From: Streptomonospora nanhaiensis
GTDB taxonomy: Bacteria > Actinomycetota > Actinomycetes > Streptosporangiales > Streptosporangiaceae
DNA: 64,000 nucleotides
NCBI RefSeq assembly: GCF_013410565.1
Contig: NZ_JACCFO010000001.1
Coordinates: 310,001 to 374,000 of the forward strand
Direction of reading: 5' to 3'
Each line of letters opens with the position of its first letter. Within the stretch, counting starts at the first letter, position 1. Below the pieces are notes generated by a model that was not told the origin of the DNA, searched no databases, and saw only the letters and a program-made list of their open reading frames with translations. Made by a program: the position numbers and the translations under genes. Below are positions 21,404-30,412 of the stretch, one piece after another.

Positions 21404-22090
21404 CTAGGCGGAGGCCGCCGGGGCGGTCAGCGCGCGCAGCAGCGCGTCCAGGCCGGCGGTGAACACCGCCTCGGGGTCGGGCCGCACCTCGCGCAGCGCG
21501 GTCACGTGCGGGAAGCGGCCGTCGAGCGCGGCCGGGCGCTGGGCGGGCAGGCCCTCGGCCCGGACCTCGCGCACCACGGCTCCGGTGACGTAGGAGTCCA
21601 GTGCGGCCGCGGCCCGCACCACGTCGGCGCCCGCCAGGCCGGCCTCGGTGAAGGCGGCGTAGAGCACCTCCAGGGAGCGCATCGCGGCCTCGGTGTCGGG
21701 GCGGCGGTGGATGAACAGGGGCAGCGCCTGGGCGTGGGCCAGCAGGGCGCGGCGGTAGTCGGCGGCCCAGGCGCGCAGCCGCTCGTCCCAGGGCCGGGGG
21801 TCGGGCGCGGCCGGCTCCCGCTCCTCCCCGTCGGAGTCGGCCTCCCCGCCGGCCCCGTCCGCGCCGCCCTCGTCGGCGGCCGGGCGCGCGACGTCGCTGA
21901 CGTAGGCGACGATGGCGTCGAAGAGCTGCTCCTTGCCCAGCGGGAAGTGGTGGTAGATGGCCATGGCCTCCACCTCCAGGGCGTCGCCGAGGCGGCGCAT
22001 GGTCAGCCGGCGCAGCCCCTGCCCGTCGATGATGCGCAGGGCCTCGGTGATGATGCGGTCCTCGGTCAGACCGGCGTTGTTTCGACTCAC
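21404..22090 (-). CDS. TetR-family transcriptional regulator
   Basis: This 228-residue repressor-type protein has an N-terminal TetR helix-turn-helix (about residues 10-57; RIITEALRIID, then the recognition helix ending AMAIYHHFPLGKEQLFDAI). The C-terminal ligand domain resembles the TetR_C_1 class and holds an acidic, low-complexity insertion near residues 60-85 (DEGGADGAGGEADSDGEE), which is unusual. The start is GTG 22090. It is divergent from the small gene at 22240, and the gap contains a CTTTGTAAAG palindrome that may be its own operator. The ligand is unknown. Confidence 0.88.
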   Translation of the reverse strand: MSRNNAGLTEDRIITEALRIIDGQGLRRLTMRRLGDALEVEAMAIYHHFPLGKEQLFDAIVAYVSDVARPAADEGGADGAGGEADSDGEEREPAAPDPRPWDERLRAWAADYRRALLAHAQALPLFIHRRPDTEAAMRSLEVLYAAFTEAGLAGADVVRAAAALDSYVTGAVVREVRAEGLPAQRPAALDGRFPHVTALREVRPDPEAVFTAGLDALLRALTAPAASA

Positions 22091-22110
22091 GGTCGCCCAT
22101 CCTAGGATTA

Positions 22111-22120
22111 CTTTGTAAAG
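22111..22120. promoter_or_regulatory. Possible TetR operator
   Basis: CTTTGTAAAG is a perfect short palindrome apart from its central GT, 20 nt upstream of the TetR start. A related CTCTAAAGTGGAG element lies near 22168-22182. Position suggests autoregulation; the match is short, so this is tentative. Confidence 0.3.
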
Positions 22121-22239
22121 GTGGTGTCGGGAAACGCCGAACCTCTCGCCAGGTGATCTTGCCCACCTCTAAAGTGGAGGCTCGACACCCCATCGATCGA
22201 CACACCCCCCTAGTCGCCCACACACGATCAGGAGTGAAC

Positions 22240-22635
22240 ATGGCCCTGGCAGGCCGGAAGGTCGACGACGCGGCACGCCGCCGCTTTGCCGAAGACCAGC
22301 AGACCGCCGAGCGTCTTCCCGACCTGGTGCGCGCGGTCGCCGAGGCCGAGGAGGCGCTGGAGCGCGCCCAGCGCGAGGGCGCCGACTACGCCGAACTCCA
22401 CCGGCGCGGCGTGGCCCTGGACACCGCGCTGACCGACGCCATGCGCGCGGCCTACGCCCAGGAGCGGGTGCTGATCGGCCCGCGCGGCTATGTCGACCGG
22501 ATCTACCGGCGCAAGCGGCTGGCCACCCCCAAGGTCCGCCACGCCACCGAGACCGCCGAGCGGCTGCTCACGGCCCGCGAGCACCACCGCCTGCACGGGA
22601 TCGAGCGCCTGCCGCGCAGCCCCGCCGCCGTCTGA
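22240..22635 (+). CDS. Conserved hypothetical protein, alpha-helical
   Basis: This 131-residue soluble protein is rich in Arg, Glu and Ala and is predicted to be almost entirely helical. Heptad-like spacing at residues 25-60 (LVRAVAEAEEALERAQREG) suggests a helical hairpin. I do not recognise the family. The start ATG 22240 has an excellent AGGAG 6 nt upstream. It sits between the TetR gene and a GntR regulator, and its codon usage is typical of the region. No enzymatic motif, membrane segment or signal peptide is visible. Confidence 0.7.
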   Translation: MALAGRKVDDAARRRFAEDQQTAERLPDLVRAVAEAEEALERAQREGADYAELHRRGVALDTALTDAMRAAYAQERVLIGPRGYVDRIYRRKRLATPKVRHATETAERLLTAREHHRLHGIERLPRSPAAV

Positions 22636-22730
22636 GGGCGTGCGCCGGTTGCGGCGCGGTGGGATGATCGAAAGAGCAGGCGTTCCACGCACGCCACAGG
22701 CATTGCACGTTACAGGGAGTGGGGGCGAGG

Positions 22731-23093
22731 ATGCCCGATGCGATCCGCATCGACCCGTCGTCAAAGGTTCCCCCGTATGAGCAGATACGGTCGTCGGTGG
22801 CCAACGCGGCGGCCCGGGGAGAGCTGCCCGTCGGCTACAAGCTGCCGACGGTCCGCGCGCTGGCCGAACAGCTGAAGGTCGCGGTCAACACCGTCGCCCG
22901 TGCCTACCGGGAGCTGGAGCAGGCCGGGGTCGTCGAGACCCGCGGCCGGTCGGGCACCTTCATCGCCGCCAACGGCGACGAGCAGAGGGCCGAGGCCGTG
23001 GCCGCCGCGCGCGCCTACGCCGGCGTGATCTCCAAGCTGGGGCTGGAGCGCGACGAGGCGCTCGACATCGTCCGCGCGGCGCTGCGCGGCTGA
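22731..23093 (+). CDS. GntR-family regulator, YtrA subfamily
   Basis: This is a 120-residue one-domain regulator. The winged helix-turn-helix occupies residues 10-77 (VPPYEQIRSSVANAA through YRELEQAGVVETRGRSGTFIA), and only about 40 helical residues follow, the short form typical of YtrA-like GntR proteins. Such regulators usually repress adjacent ABC transporter genes, but none is next to it here. I prefer ATG 22731, with GGGAG about 11 nt upstream; GTG 22719 is in frame but has its Shine-Dalgarno too close. Confidence 0.88.
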   Translation: MPDAIRIDPSSKVPPYEQIRSSVANAAARGELPVGYKLPTVRALAEQLKVAVNTVARAYRELEQAGVVETRGRSGTFIAANGDEQRAEAVAAARAYAGVISKLGLERDEALDIVRAALRG

Positions 23094-23234
23094 GCCCGCC
23101 GGCGGGCGCGGTGCCGCCGCCGTGTCCATCGCGGCCGCGCCCGGCGGCCGCGCCCGCCCGAGCGCGCGCCGCAGGCGGGCCCCGGGCGGGCCGCCCGGTC
23201 GGCGCCGCGCCCGGGGCGGGGAGAGATACGCGAA

Positions 23235-23275
23235 CGCCGCGGCCCCGCGCCCGGAAGGGGCGCGGGGCCGCGGCG
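23235..23275. terminator. Bidirectional 18-bp GC hairpin, gntR versus sigma factor
   Basis: CGCCGCGGCCCCGCGCCC pairs perfectly with its complement across a 5-nt GGAAG loop, between the convergent stops at 23093 and 23331. It has no T-tract, yet position and stability support a terminator for both genes. Confidence 0.7.
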
Positions 23276-23330
23276 GTGCCGTCTTGTCCGGAAGGGGAGG
23301 CGGCCGGCGGGCCGGCGCCGCCCCGCCGGG

Positions 23331-24659
23331 CTAGCTGGCGAAGTCGAGGAGCTGCTGGGCCCGGCTGGGGTGCCGCAGCTTCGACAGGGACTGCTTCTCC
23401 AGCTGCCGGATGCGCTCGCGGGTCAGCCCGAGGTGCTTGCCGATCTCGTCGAGGGTGCGGGGCCGGCCGTCCATGAGGCCGAACCGCAGGGACATGATCG
23501 TGGCCTCGCGCGGTTCGAGGTCCTCCAGCGCCCGGCGGAGCTGGTCGGCCATGAGCTGGCGGTCGACCACCTCGGAGGCCTCGGAGGCGTCGATGTCCTC
23601 GATGAGGTCGCCGATGCGGGTCTCGCCGTCCTCGCCGATGGTGGAGTCGAGGCTGATGGGCTGGCGCGTGACGCGCAGCAGCTCCTCGATCTGCGACGGG
23701 GTCTTGTCCAGCTCCACGGCCAGTTCCTCGGGCGTGGGCTCGCGGCCGAGGGTCTGGTGCATGTCGCGCTCCAGGCGGCTGACCTTGCTCAGCAGCTCCA
23801 GGACGTGCACCGGCAGGCGGATGGTGCGCGCGGAGTCGGCGAAACCGCGCTGTATGGCCTGGCGGATCCACCACATGGCGTAGGTGGAGAACTTGAAGCC
23901 CTTGGTGTAGTCGAACTTCTCGACGGCCCGGATCAGGCCGAGGTTGCCCTCCTGGACGACGTCGAGCAGGGACATGCCGCGGTCGCTGTACTTCTTGGCG
24001 ACCGAGACCACCAGGCGGAGGTTGGCCTCCAGCATGTGCTGCTTGGCGCGGCGGCCGTCCTCGGCGATCTCGGTGAGGTCGGCGCGCTCGGTGTCGGACA
24101 GCTCGGCGGGGTCGGCGTCGGACTCCTCCAGCAGGCCCAGGCGGTACTCGGCGTAGAGCCCGGCCTCGATCCGCTTGGCGAGGTCGACCTCCTCCTCGGC
24201 GGTGAGGAGCTGCCGGCGGCCGATGGCCTTGAGGTAGGTGTGGACGGAGTCGCCCATGGCGGGGGACTGGTCGTCCAGATCGGCCTCGGGGCCGTCGGGC
24301 TCGGCGGCGGTGCCCGGGGCGGGGCCGCCGGACTTGGCGGGCTCGGTGTCCGCGGGCGCGGAGTCGAGCGCGTCTTCCAGCGCCTCGTCCTCGACGTCGG
24401 CGTCCACGGACTCCACCGCCGCGGCGTCGCCGCCCCCGTTGGCGAGCCGCACTCCGGCGTCGGTGAGTTCACGCAGGATGGAGCGGCCGTCGGCCGGGCT
24501 GATGCCCGCCGCGGAGAACGCGGCGCGAAGCTCCGCAAGGGACAGGTGTCCCTGGGAGCGCCCCCGGGTGATCAGCTCGTCCAGCGCCGCGGAGGCGACG
24601 GTCCGGCCGTCGGCGTTCTGCGCCACCGTGGGAGAAGTGGCTAGGGCAGTGCGCGACAT
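23331..24659 (-). CDS. RNA polymerase sigma factor, RpoD/HrdB-like
   Basis: This 442-residue sigma-70 factor directs RNA polymerase to promoters. An N-terminal region 1.1-like domain is present (about residues 20-78, LDELITRGRSQG). An acidic linker follows, then region 1.2 (SVHTYLKAIG), regions 2.1-2.4 with FSTYAMWWIRQAIQRG, region 3, and region 4 with LTRERIRQLEKQSLSKLRHPSR. The region 2.3/2.4 sequence departs from the usual actinobacterial YATWWIRQAITRA, so this may be the primary factor of a divergent lineage or a group 2 paralogue. ATG 24659 has GGAGG 8 nt upstream. A TTGACT-type promoter lies in the 372-nt gap before it. Confidence 0.92.
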   Translation of the reverse strand: MSRTALATSPTVAQNADGRTVASAALDELITRGRSQGHLSLAELRAAFSAAGISPADGRSILRELTDAGVRLANGGGDAAAVESVDADVEDEALEDALDSAPADTEPAKSGGPAPGTAAEPDGPEADLDDQSPAMGDSVHTYLKAIGRRQLLTAEEEVDLAKRIEAGLYAEYRLGLLEESDADPAELSDTERADLTEIAEDGRRAKQHMLEANLRLVVSVAKKYSDRGMSLLDVVQEGNLGLIRAVEKFDYTKGFKFSTYAMWWIRQAIQRGFADSARTIRLPVHVLELLSKVSRLERDMHQTLGREPTPEELAVELDKTPSQIEELLRVTRQPISLDSTIGEDGETRIGDLIEDIDASEASEVVDRQLMADQLRRALEDLEPREATIMSLRFGLMDGRPRTLDEIGKHLGLTRERIRQLEKQSLSKLRHPSRAQQLLDFAS

Positions 24660-24725
24660 GGAGGCACCTCCCTCCCTTCCAAGACGTCAGGCGCGTGGCG
24701 GTAAGGAGTCCGCCGTGTTCGCGCG

Positions 24726-24754
24726 CCAATATGTCTAACGTGTCAGAGAGTCAA
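24726..24754 (-). promoter_or_regulatory. Candidate promoter of the sigma factor gene
   Basis: On the minus strand TTGACT (24754-24749) and TATTGG (24731-24726) are separated by exactly 17 nt, and the -10 lies 66 nt before the ATG. The -35 is a 5/6 match and the -10 a 3/6 match to consensus. The rest of the gap to 25031 holds no gene I can support. Confidence 0.5.
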
Positions 24755-25031
24755 ATGTTCCCGGTCTCGATTGGATCTCGCCGGACGTGGTCTAGGTCAC
24801 GGTCTGAGGTGGCGTGGTCCGGTCCGCTGAGCGGGTAGGGCCCGGCCGTCCGCGCGGTCCCCCCGCCGCGCCCGCGGGCACCGGGGTGGGTACCGCCGCC
24901 CTCCTTCGCGGGGGTTGGTGTTCGGTGCTCTGGTAGACGCCTGTTCGACGCGGGAAGTTCCCCCGGCGGCGGATCCGGTCGCCGAAGGCCCCCCGCGGCG
25001 CACCCTCTTCCGCTGCCCGCGGCGGGCGGAG

Positions 25032-26228
25032 TCAATCGCGGGCGGCGGGTGCGCGGCGCAGGGCGACCAGGTCGGGCTTGCCGGAGGCCAGCAGCGGGAG
25101 GGCGGCGCGCAGGTCGAGTTCGCGGGGCGCGGCGTAGGCGGGCAGGTGGCGGCGGACCCAGTCGCGCAGGTCGGCCAGCGAGGGCGGGGCGGCGGGGTCG
25201 GCGGGCACCACCACGGCGGTGACGCGCTGGCCCCACTCGGGGTCGGGGCGGCCCACCACGACGGCCTCGCCGACGGAGTCCAGGCGCGCCAGCAGCGCGG
25301 CGACCTCGCCGGCGACGACCTTGTGCCCGCCGGTGTTGATGACGTCGTCCGCGCGCCCGCGCACCCGCAGCCGGCCCTCGGCGTCGAACACCCCCAGGTC
25401 GCTGGTGGCGAACCAGCGGGTGCCGTCGGAGTCGGTGCGGGTGTGGGCGGCGGTGGCCGCGGGGTCCAGACGGTAGCCGCTGAAGAGGGCGGGCCCGGCG
25501 AGCAGGATCCGGCCGTCGTCGTCCAGGCGCGCGCGCACGCCGTCGAGGGGGAGGCCGTCGTAGACGCAGCCGCCGCAGGTCTCGCTCATGCCGTAGGTCG
25601 TGACCACGGTGCCCCCGGCCGCGCGGGCGGCGGCCAGCAGGTGCTCGGGCGCCGCGGCGCCGCCCAGCAGGATGGTGTTGAAGGCCGACAGGTCGGCGCC
25701 GGCGGCCAGCAGCCGGTGCAGCTGGGTGGGCACCAGGGAGACGTGGGGGCGGTGGCGCCGGGCGGTCGCCAGCACGGTGGCCGGGTCGAAGCGCTGGTGC
25801 AGCGGCCGGGCGCCGGTGACCAGGGCGCGGACCAGGACGAGCAGCCCCGAGATGTGGGCGGGCGGCAGCAGGCACAGCCACGGGTCGGCGGGGCGGGCGC
25901 CGATGCGGGACAGGGAGGCGTGCACCGAGGCGGTGAGGGCCCCGGCGGTGAGTTCGACTCCCTTGGGCGCGCCGGTGGAGCCCGAGGTGGCGATGGCGAC
26001 CGCGACGTCCTCGGCGGTGCCGGCGGGGTCGGCCAGCGCCGTGGTGCCCTCGGGGGTGTGCAGGGCGGCCGGGCGCATGGTGGCCAGGATGTGCTCCAGC
26101 CGCGGCCGGGGGGTGTCCGGGTCGATGGGCAGCAGGGCCGGGCCGGTGCCCTCCAGCGCGTCGGACAGCAGGGCGGTGAGGCGGCCGGGGTCCAGGCCCA
26201 TCACCGCGTGCAGGGGTCGGTTCGCCAC
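25032..26228 (-). CDS. menE: o-Succinylbenzoate-CoA ligase (AMP-forming)
   Basis: This 398-residue acyl-CoA synthetase activates o-succinylbenzoate with ATP and CoA in menaquinone synthesis. The AMP-binding P-loop is TSGSTGAPKG, followed by the A5 motif TYGMSETCGG and the A7/A8 hinge with SDLGVFDAEGRLRVRGRADD. The catalytic Lys of SGKPD lies near the C-terminus. The chain is shorter than typical acyl-CoA ligases because the N-terminal subdomain is reduced, as is usual for MenE. The start is uncertain: GTG 26228, GTG 26237 and ATG 26211 are all in frame, and GGAGG sits only 2 nt before 26228. It is divergent from menB. Confidence 0.88.
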   Translation of the reverse strand: MANRPLHAVMGLDPGRLTALLSDALEGTGPALLPIDPDTPRPRLEHILATMRPAALHTPEGTTALADPAGTAEDVAVAIATSGSTGAPKGVELTAGALTASVHASLSRIGARPADPWLCLLPPAHISGLLVLVRALVTGARPLHQRFDPATVLATARRHRPHVSLVPTQLHRLLAAGADLSAFNTILLGGAAAPEHLLAAARAAGGTVVTTYGMSETCGGCVYDGLPLDGVRARLDDDGRILLAGPALFSGYRLDPAATAAHTRTDSDGTRWFATSDLGVFDAEGRLRVRGRADDVINTGGHKVVAGEVAALLARLDSVGEAVVVGRPDPEWGQRVTAVVVPADPAAPPSLADLRDWVRRHLPAYAAPRELDLRAALPLLASGKPDLVALRRAPAARD

Positions 26229-26421
26229 GGCCTCCACGGTAGCGCCGGGTGAGCGCGGCCGGTGAGGGCGGGTGCGGAGCCGACCGCGCGTGCCGTCGCG
26301 TGCGGGGGAGCGATTAGGGTTGGCCTTCGGCGGTTTTCCGGTGCCCCGGTTCCGCTTCGCGGCTGGCCCGCGGCGGGGGGCGCGGAGCCGCGCTGTGTGT
26401 AGTCGACAGCGGCGCGAGGAG

Positions 26422-27270
26422 ATGACGACAGGCGTGAGCGGCGTGAAGTGGCGGCGGTCCGGTGAGTACACCGACATCATCTACGAGACCGCCGAGGGGA
26501 TCGCCAAGATCACGATCAACCGACCCGAGCGGCACAACGCGTTCCGCCCGCAGACCCTCTTTGAGCTGCAGGACGCCTTCAACGCCGCGCGCGACGACTC
26601 CGAGGTCGGCGTGATCATCTTCACCGGCGCCGGCGACCGCGCGTTCTGCTCGGGCGGCGACCAGAAGATCCGCGGCGACGACGGCTACATGGGCGACGAC
26701 GAGGTCGCCCGCAAGGGCATCGGCCGGCTCAACGTGCTGGACCTGCAGGTGCAGATCCGCCGGCTGCCCAAGCCGGTGATCGCGATGGTGGCCGGCTACG
26801 CCATCGGCGGCGGGCACGTGCTGCACGTGTGCTGCGACCTCACCGTCGCCGCCGACAACGCCCGCTTCGGCCAGACCGGCCCCAAGGTCGGCTCCTTCGA
26901 CGGCGGCTACGGCTCCTGGCTGCTGGCCCAGACCGTCGGGCTGAAGAAGGCCCGCGAGATCTGGTACCTGTGCCGGCAGTACAGCGCCCAGGAGGCGCTG
27001 GACATGGGCCTGGTCAACACGGTCGTTCCGCTGGAGCGGCTGGAGGAGGAGACCGTCGCCTGGGCGCGGGAGCTGCTGGAGAAGTCGCCGCTGGCGCTGC
27101 GCATGCTCAAGGGCGCGATCAACGCGGTGAGCGACGGCGCGGCCGGCATGCAGCAGTTCGCCGGCGACGCCACGATGCTCTACTACATGAGCGAGGAGGC
27201 CCAGGAGGGCCGCGACGCGTTCAAGGAGAAGCGCCGCCCCGAGTTCGAGCGCTTCCCCCGCCGTCCGTAG
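26422..27270 (+). CDS. menB: 1,4-Dihydroxy-2-naphthoyl-CoA synthase
   Basis: This 282-residue crotonase-fold enzyme closes the second ring of the naphthoquinone from o-succinylbenzoyl-CoA. MenB hallmarks are clear: [12 protein letters not shown] for CoA binding, the oxyanion-hole segment [12 protein letters not shown], the [12 protein letters not shown] helix, and [14 protein letters not shown] with the Asp and Gly typical of the family. The C-terminal [14 protein letters not shown] tail that reaches across subunits is present. ATG 26422 directly follows GAGGAG; GTG 26434, in frame with the same ribosome site at normal spacing, may be the true start. It is divergent from menE over a gap of about 190 nt. 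Confidence 0.95.
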   Translation: MTTGVSGVKWRRSGEYTDIIYETAEGIAKITINRPERHNAFRPQTLFELQDAFNAARDDSEVGVIIFTGAGDRAFCSGGDQKIRGDDGYMGDDEVARKGIGRLNVLDLQVQIRRLPKPVIAMVAGYAIGGGHVLHVCCDLTVAADNARFGQTGPKVGSFDGGYGSWLLAQTVGLKKAREIWYLCRQYSAQEALDMGLVNTVVPLERLEEETVAWARELLEKSPLALRMLKGAINAVSDGAAGMQQFAGDATMLYYMSEEAQEGRDAFKEKRRPEFERFPRRP

Positions 27271-27347
27271 GCGGGTGCGGCGGCGCGGGCGGGACGTCCC
27301 GCGCCGCCGGGGCCGGCCGCGGTCCGGGGTGATCAGGAGGGGCGGTT

Positions 27348-28322
27348 GTGGCGATGGGCCTGGAGGGCTTCGCCGAGGCGCGGGCGTTCGCGGTGCCGCT
27401 GCGGACGAGGTTCCGCGGCGTCACGGCGCGCGAGGGGCTGCTGGTGCGCGGCGCGGCGGGCTGGGGGGAGTTCTCGCCGTTCGCCGAGTACGGGCCCCGC
27501 GAGTGCGCGCGGTGGTGGGCGGCGTGCGTCGAGGCCGCCGAGGAGGGCTGGCCCGACCCGGTGCGCGCCGCGGTCCCGGTGAACGTGACGGTGCCGGCGG
27601 TGGGCCCGGAGGAGGCGGCGCGCATCGTCGCCGCGGGGGGCTGCGCCACGGCCAAGGTCAAGGTGGCCGAGCGCGGCCAGGACCCGGGCGAGGACATGGC
27701 CCGGGTCGAGGCGGTGCGCGCGGCGATCGGCCCGGCCGGGCGGGTGCGCGTGGACGCCAACGGCGCCTGGGACGTCGACACCGCCGTGCGGATGGTGCGC
27801 GCGCTGGACCGCTTCGGGCTGGAGTACGTGGAGCAGCCGTGCGCGAGCCTGGAGGAGCTGGCGCGCGTGCGGCGGCGGGTGGAGGTCCCGGTGGCCGCCG
27901 ACGAGTCGGTGCGCCGGGCCGAGGACCCGCTGCGGGTGCGCGCGGCCGGGGCCGCCGACATCGTGGTGCTCAAGGTGCAGCCGCTGGGCGGTGTGCGGGC
28001 GGCCCTGCGGGTCGCCGAGGCGTGCGGGCTGCCGGTGGTGGTCTCCAGTGCGGTCGAGACCTCGGTGGGCCTGGCGGCCGGGGTGGCGCTGGCCGCGGCG
28101 CTGCCCGAGCTGCCCTACGCGTGCGGCCTGGCCACCGCCCAGCTGCTGGCGGGCGACGTGTGCGCCGACCCGCTGCTGCCGGTGGCGGGGGAGCTGCCGG
28201 TGCGCCGCCCCGAGGTCGACCCGGGGCGGCTGGCCGCGGTGGAGGCCGACGCCGCACCGTGGCTGGCGCGCGCGCAGGCGGCGCGGCGCGCCGGGGAAGC
28301 GGCCGCGGAGCGGGGCCGGTGA
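27348..28322 (+). CDS. menC: o-Succinylbenzoate synthase
   Basis: This 324-residue enolase-superfamily enzyme dehydrates SHCHC to o-succinylbenzoate. The active-site set is complete: Lys103-x-Lys105 (KVK), metal ligands Asp136 (VDANGAWD), Glu162 (EQP) and Asp185 (AADES), and the second base Lys209 (LKVQPLGG). The N-terminal capping domain is shorter than in muconate-lactonising relatives, as in other actinobacterial MenC proteins. GTG 27348 has AGGAGG at 7 nt. It follows menB by 77 nt, so the two are likely co-transcribed. Confidence is high from active-site pattern and context. Confidence 0.93.
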   Translation: MAMGLEGFAEARAFAVPLRTRFRGVTAREGLLVRGAAGWGEFSPFAEYGPRECARWWAACVEAAEEGWPDPVRAAVPVNVTVPAVGPEEAARIVAAGGCATAKVKVAERGQDPGEDMARVEAVRAAIGPAGRVRVDANGAWDVDTAVRMVRALDRFGLEYVEQPCASLEELARVRRRVEVPVAADESVRRAEDPLRVRAAGAADIVVLKVQPLGGVRAALRVAEACGLPVVVSSAVETSVGLAAGVALAAALPELPYACGLATAQLLAGDVCADPLLPVAGELPVRRPEVDPGRLAAVEADAAPWLARAQAARRAGEAAAERGR

Positions 28323-28685
28323 GCGGTTTTGGCCGCGCTCGCGGTGGTTCGTGTGATACCGGGTAAGGCGGGAGAGTCCGCTCCGGGTGCCGGGCCCGGT
28401 GGCGCGGCGTTCCGGGTGGGGCGGCGCGGGGGTTCCGGTCACCAGCAGGGGAGATTCCGCAGCGTCTCGGGATGATTACCCCATCGGTGCGGGTTGCAGG
28501 CGTGGGAGCCGGGGGAGGCCGCCGCGGGGAGGGGCGCGGGATCCCCGAGCGGATGGGGCGCCGCGAAGGGGCGGCGCCGCGGCCGAGGGCGGAGGGGCAC
28601 GGACACCGCCCGGCGCGGGGCCGACCGAATCACGTCGGCCGCACCCGCCGATACTGGAACACACGTGACGAACTAGAGAGACCGC
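28323..28685 (+). promoter_or_regulatory. Gap between menC and menD
   Basis: This 363-nt stretch has no credible gene. The last 60 nt are less GC-rich and include GATACT near 28649, a plausible -10 box for a separate menD promoter. I found no strong terminator for menC, so readthrough from menB-menC is also possible. Confidence 0.3.
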
Positions 28686-30368
28686 ATGAACCCGTCTACC
28701 GCCCTGGCGCGCGTCCTGGTCGACGAGCTCGCCCGCTGCGGGCTGACCGAGGCCGTCGTCGCGCCGGGGTCGCGCTCCACCCCCCTGGCGATGGCGCTGG
28801 CCGCCCATCCCGACGTCCGCGTGCACGTGCGCATCGACGAGCGCTCCGCGTCGTTCCTGGCGCTGGGACTGGCCCGTGCCGAGCGCCGGCCGGCGGCGCT
28901 GGTGTGCACCTCGGGCACCGCGGCGGCCAACTTCCACCCGGCGGTGCTGGAGGCCGACCAGAGCGGGGTGCCGCTGCTGATCCTCACGGCCGACCGCCCG
29001 CCGGAGCTGCGCGACACCGGCGCCAACCAGACGGTGGACCAGATCGACCTCTACGGTTCGGCGGTGCGGATGTTCACCGAGGTCGGCACGCCCGAGGCCG
29101 TGCCCGGCATGGTCGCCTACTGGCGGTCGCTGGCGTGCCGGGCCTGGGGCGCGGCCGTGGCCGAGCGGCCCGGCGCGGTCCACCTCAACCTCGCCTTCCG
29201 CGAGCCGCTGGTGCCCGAGGAGCCGGCGCCGGGCACCCCGGCCGACTCCGGGTGGCCCGAACCGCTGGCCGGCCGGGCGCAGGGCCGGCCCTGGATCACC
29301 GCCGGCGCCCCGCCGGTGGAGCCCCCAACGGTCGAGCTGCCGCCGGTCGAGCGCGGCGTGATCATCTGCGGCGACGGCGACTACGACCCCATCCCGTTCC
29401 TGGGCCTGGCCGCGGCCACGGGCTGGCCGCTGCTGGCCGAGCCCACCTCCAACGCCCGCCGCGCCGAGGCGGTCTCCACCTACCGCCACCTGCTGGCCTC
29501 GCCCGACTTCGCCGCCGCCCACGAGCCCGAGCTGATCGTGAGCGTGGGCCGGCCCGGGCTGTCCCGCCAGCTCATGGCCTACCTGAAACGGGCGCGCCGG
29601 CACGTGGTGGTGGGCCCGGCCCGCGGCTTCGCCGACCCCCAGCGCACCGCCACCGACGTGGTGCCCGCCGTCGCCCCGCCGGCCGGGGCCGACCCCGACA
29701 CCCCCTGGGCGCGCTCCTGGCGGCGGGCCGAGGCGCGGGCGCGCGCCGCCCTGGACGCCGTCCTCGACGGCGAGGACGCCCTGAGCGAGGTCCGCCTGGC
29801 CCGCGACCTGGCCGCCCAGCTGCCCAACGGGTCGCTGCTGTTCGCCGGCTCCAGCATGCCCATACGCGACCTCGACGCCGCCATGAGCGCCCGCTGCGGC
29901 GCCCGCATCATCGGCAACCGGGGCGTCAGCGGGATCGACGGCACGGTCTCCACGGCGGTGGGCGCGGCGCTGGCCCACCAGCGCGCCGGCGGGGGCGGCG
30001 CCTACGCCCTGCTGGGCGACCTCGCGCTGCTGCACGACCAGAACGGCCTGGTGATCGGGCCGGGCGAGCCCCGCCCCGAGCTGTGCGTGGTGGTGGTCAA
30101 CAACGACGGCGGCGGCATCTTCTCCGGCCTGGAGCAGGCCGGCCACCCCGACTTCGAGCGGCTGTTCGGCACGCCCCACGGGGTGTCCATGGAGCGGGTG
30201 GCGGCCATGGCCGAGCTCCCCTACACCCGCTTGGAGTGCGCCACCGACCTGCCCAAGGCGCTGCTGGGCGAGGGCCTGCGGCTGGTCGAGGTCCGTACCG
30301 GGCGCGGCGACTCCGCCGCGCTGCGGCGCCGCCTCCAGCAGGCGGTCGACACCGCGCTGGCCGCCTGA
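28686..30368 (+). CDS. menD: 2-Succinyl-5-enolpyruvyl-6-hydroxy-3-cyclohexene-1-carboxylate synthase
   Basis: This 560-residue thiamine-diphosphate enzyme joins isochorismate and 2-oxoglutarate in menaquinone synthesis. The N-terminal pyrimidine-binding domain has VAPGSRSTPLAMALA and the glutamate-bearing stretch after CTSGTAAANFHPAV. The C-terminal domain contains the cofactor motif running from GDLALLHDQNGL to VVNNDGGGIFSGL, with the Asp and Asn residues that hold magnesium. Length matches the family. The start ATG follows an AGAGAG ribosome site. It is separated from menC by 363 nt and followed after 44 nt by the DUF952-DUF985 gene. Confidence 0.96.
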   Translation: MNPSTALARVLVDELARCGLTEAVVAPGSRSTPLAMALAAHPDVRVHVRIDERSASFLALGLARAERRPAALVCTSGTAAANFHPAVLEADQSGVPLLILTADRPPELRDTGANQTVDQIDLYGSAVRMFTEVGTPEAVPGMVAYWRSLACRAWGAAVAERPGAVHLNLAFREPLVPEEPAPGTPADSGWPEPLAGRAQGRPWITAGAPPVEPPTVELPPVERGVIICGDGDYDPIPFLGLAAATGWPLLAEPTSNARRAEAVSTYRHLLASPDFAAAHEPELIVSVGRPGLSRQLMAYLKRARRHVVVGPARGFADPQRTATDVVPAVAPPAGADPDTPWARSWRRAEARARAALDAVLDGEDALSEVRLARDLAAQLPNGSLLFAGSSMPIRDLDAAMSARCGARIIGNRGVSGIDGTVSTAVGAALAHQRAGGGGAYALLGDLALLHDQNGLVIGPGEPRPELCVVVVNNDGGGIFSGLEQAGHPDFERLFGTPHGVSMERVAAMAELPYTRLECATDLPKALLGEGLRLVEVRTGRGDSAALRRRLQQAVDTALAA

Positions 30369-30373
30369 GCCCC

Positions 30374-30397
30374 GGCGCCGCGCGCGGGGCGCCTTTT
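30374..30397 (+). terminator. Weak terminator after menD
   Basis: GGCGCC at 30374-30379 pairs with GGCGCC at 30388-30393 and is followed by TTTT. The stem is only 6 bp, so termination may be partial and the next gene partly co-transcribed. Confidence 0.4.
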
Positions 30398-30412
30398 GGT
30401 AGCGTCGGGGCG

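Noticed and set aside
26300-26340. A possible iron box near GATTAGGGTTGGCC before menB
   Set aside because: It lacks the second half of the IdeR palindrome and matches the consensus poorly compared with the site at 43524.
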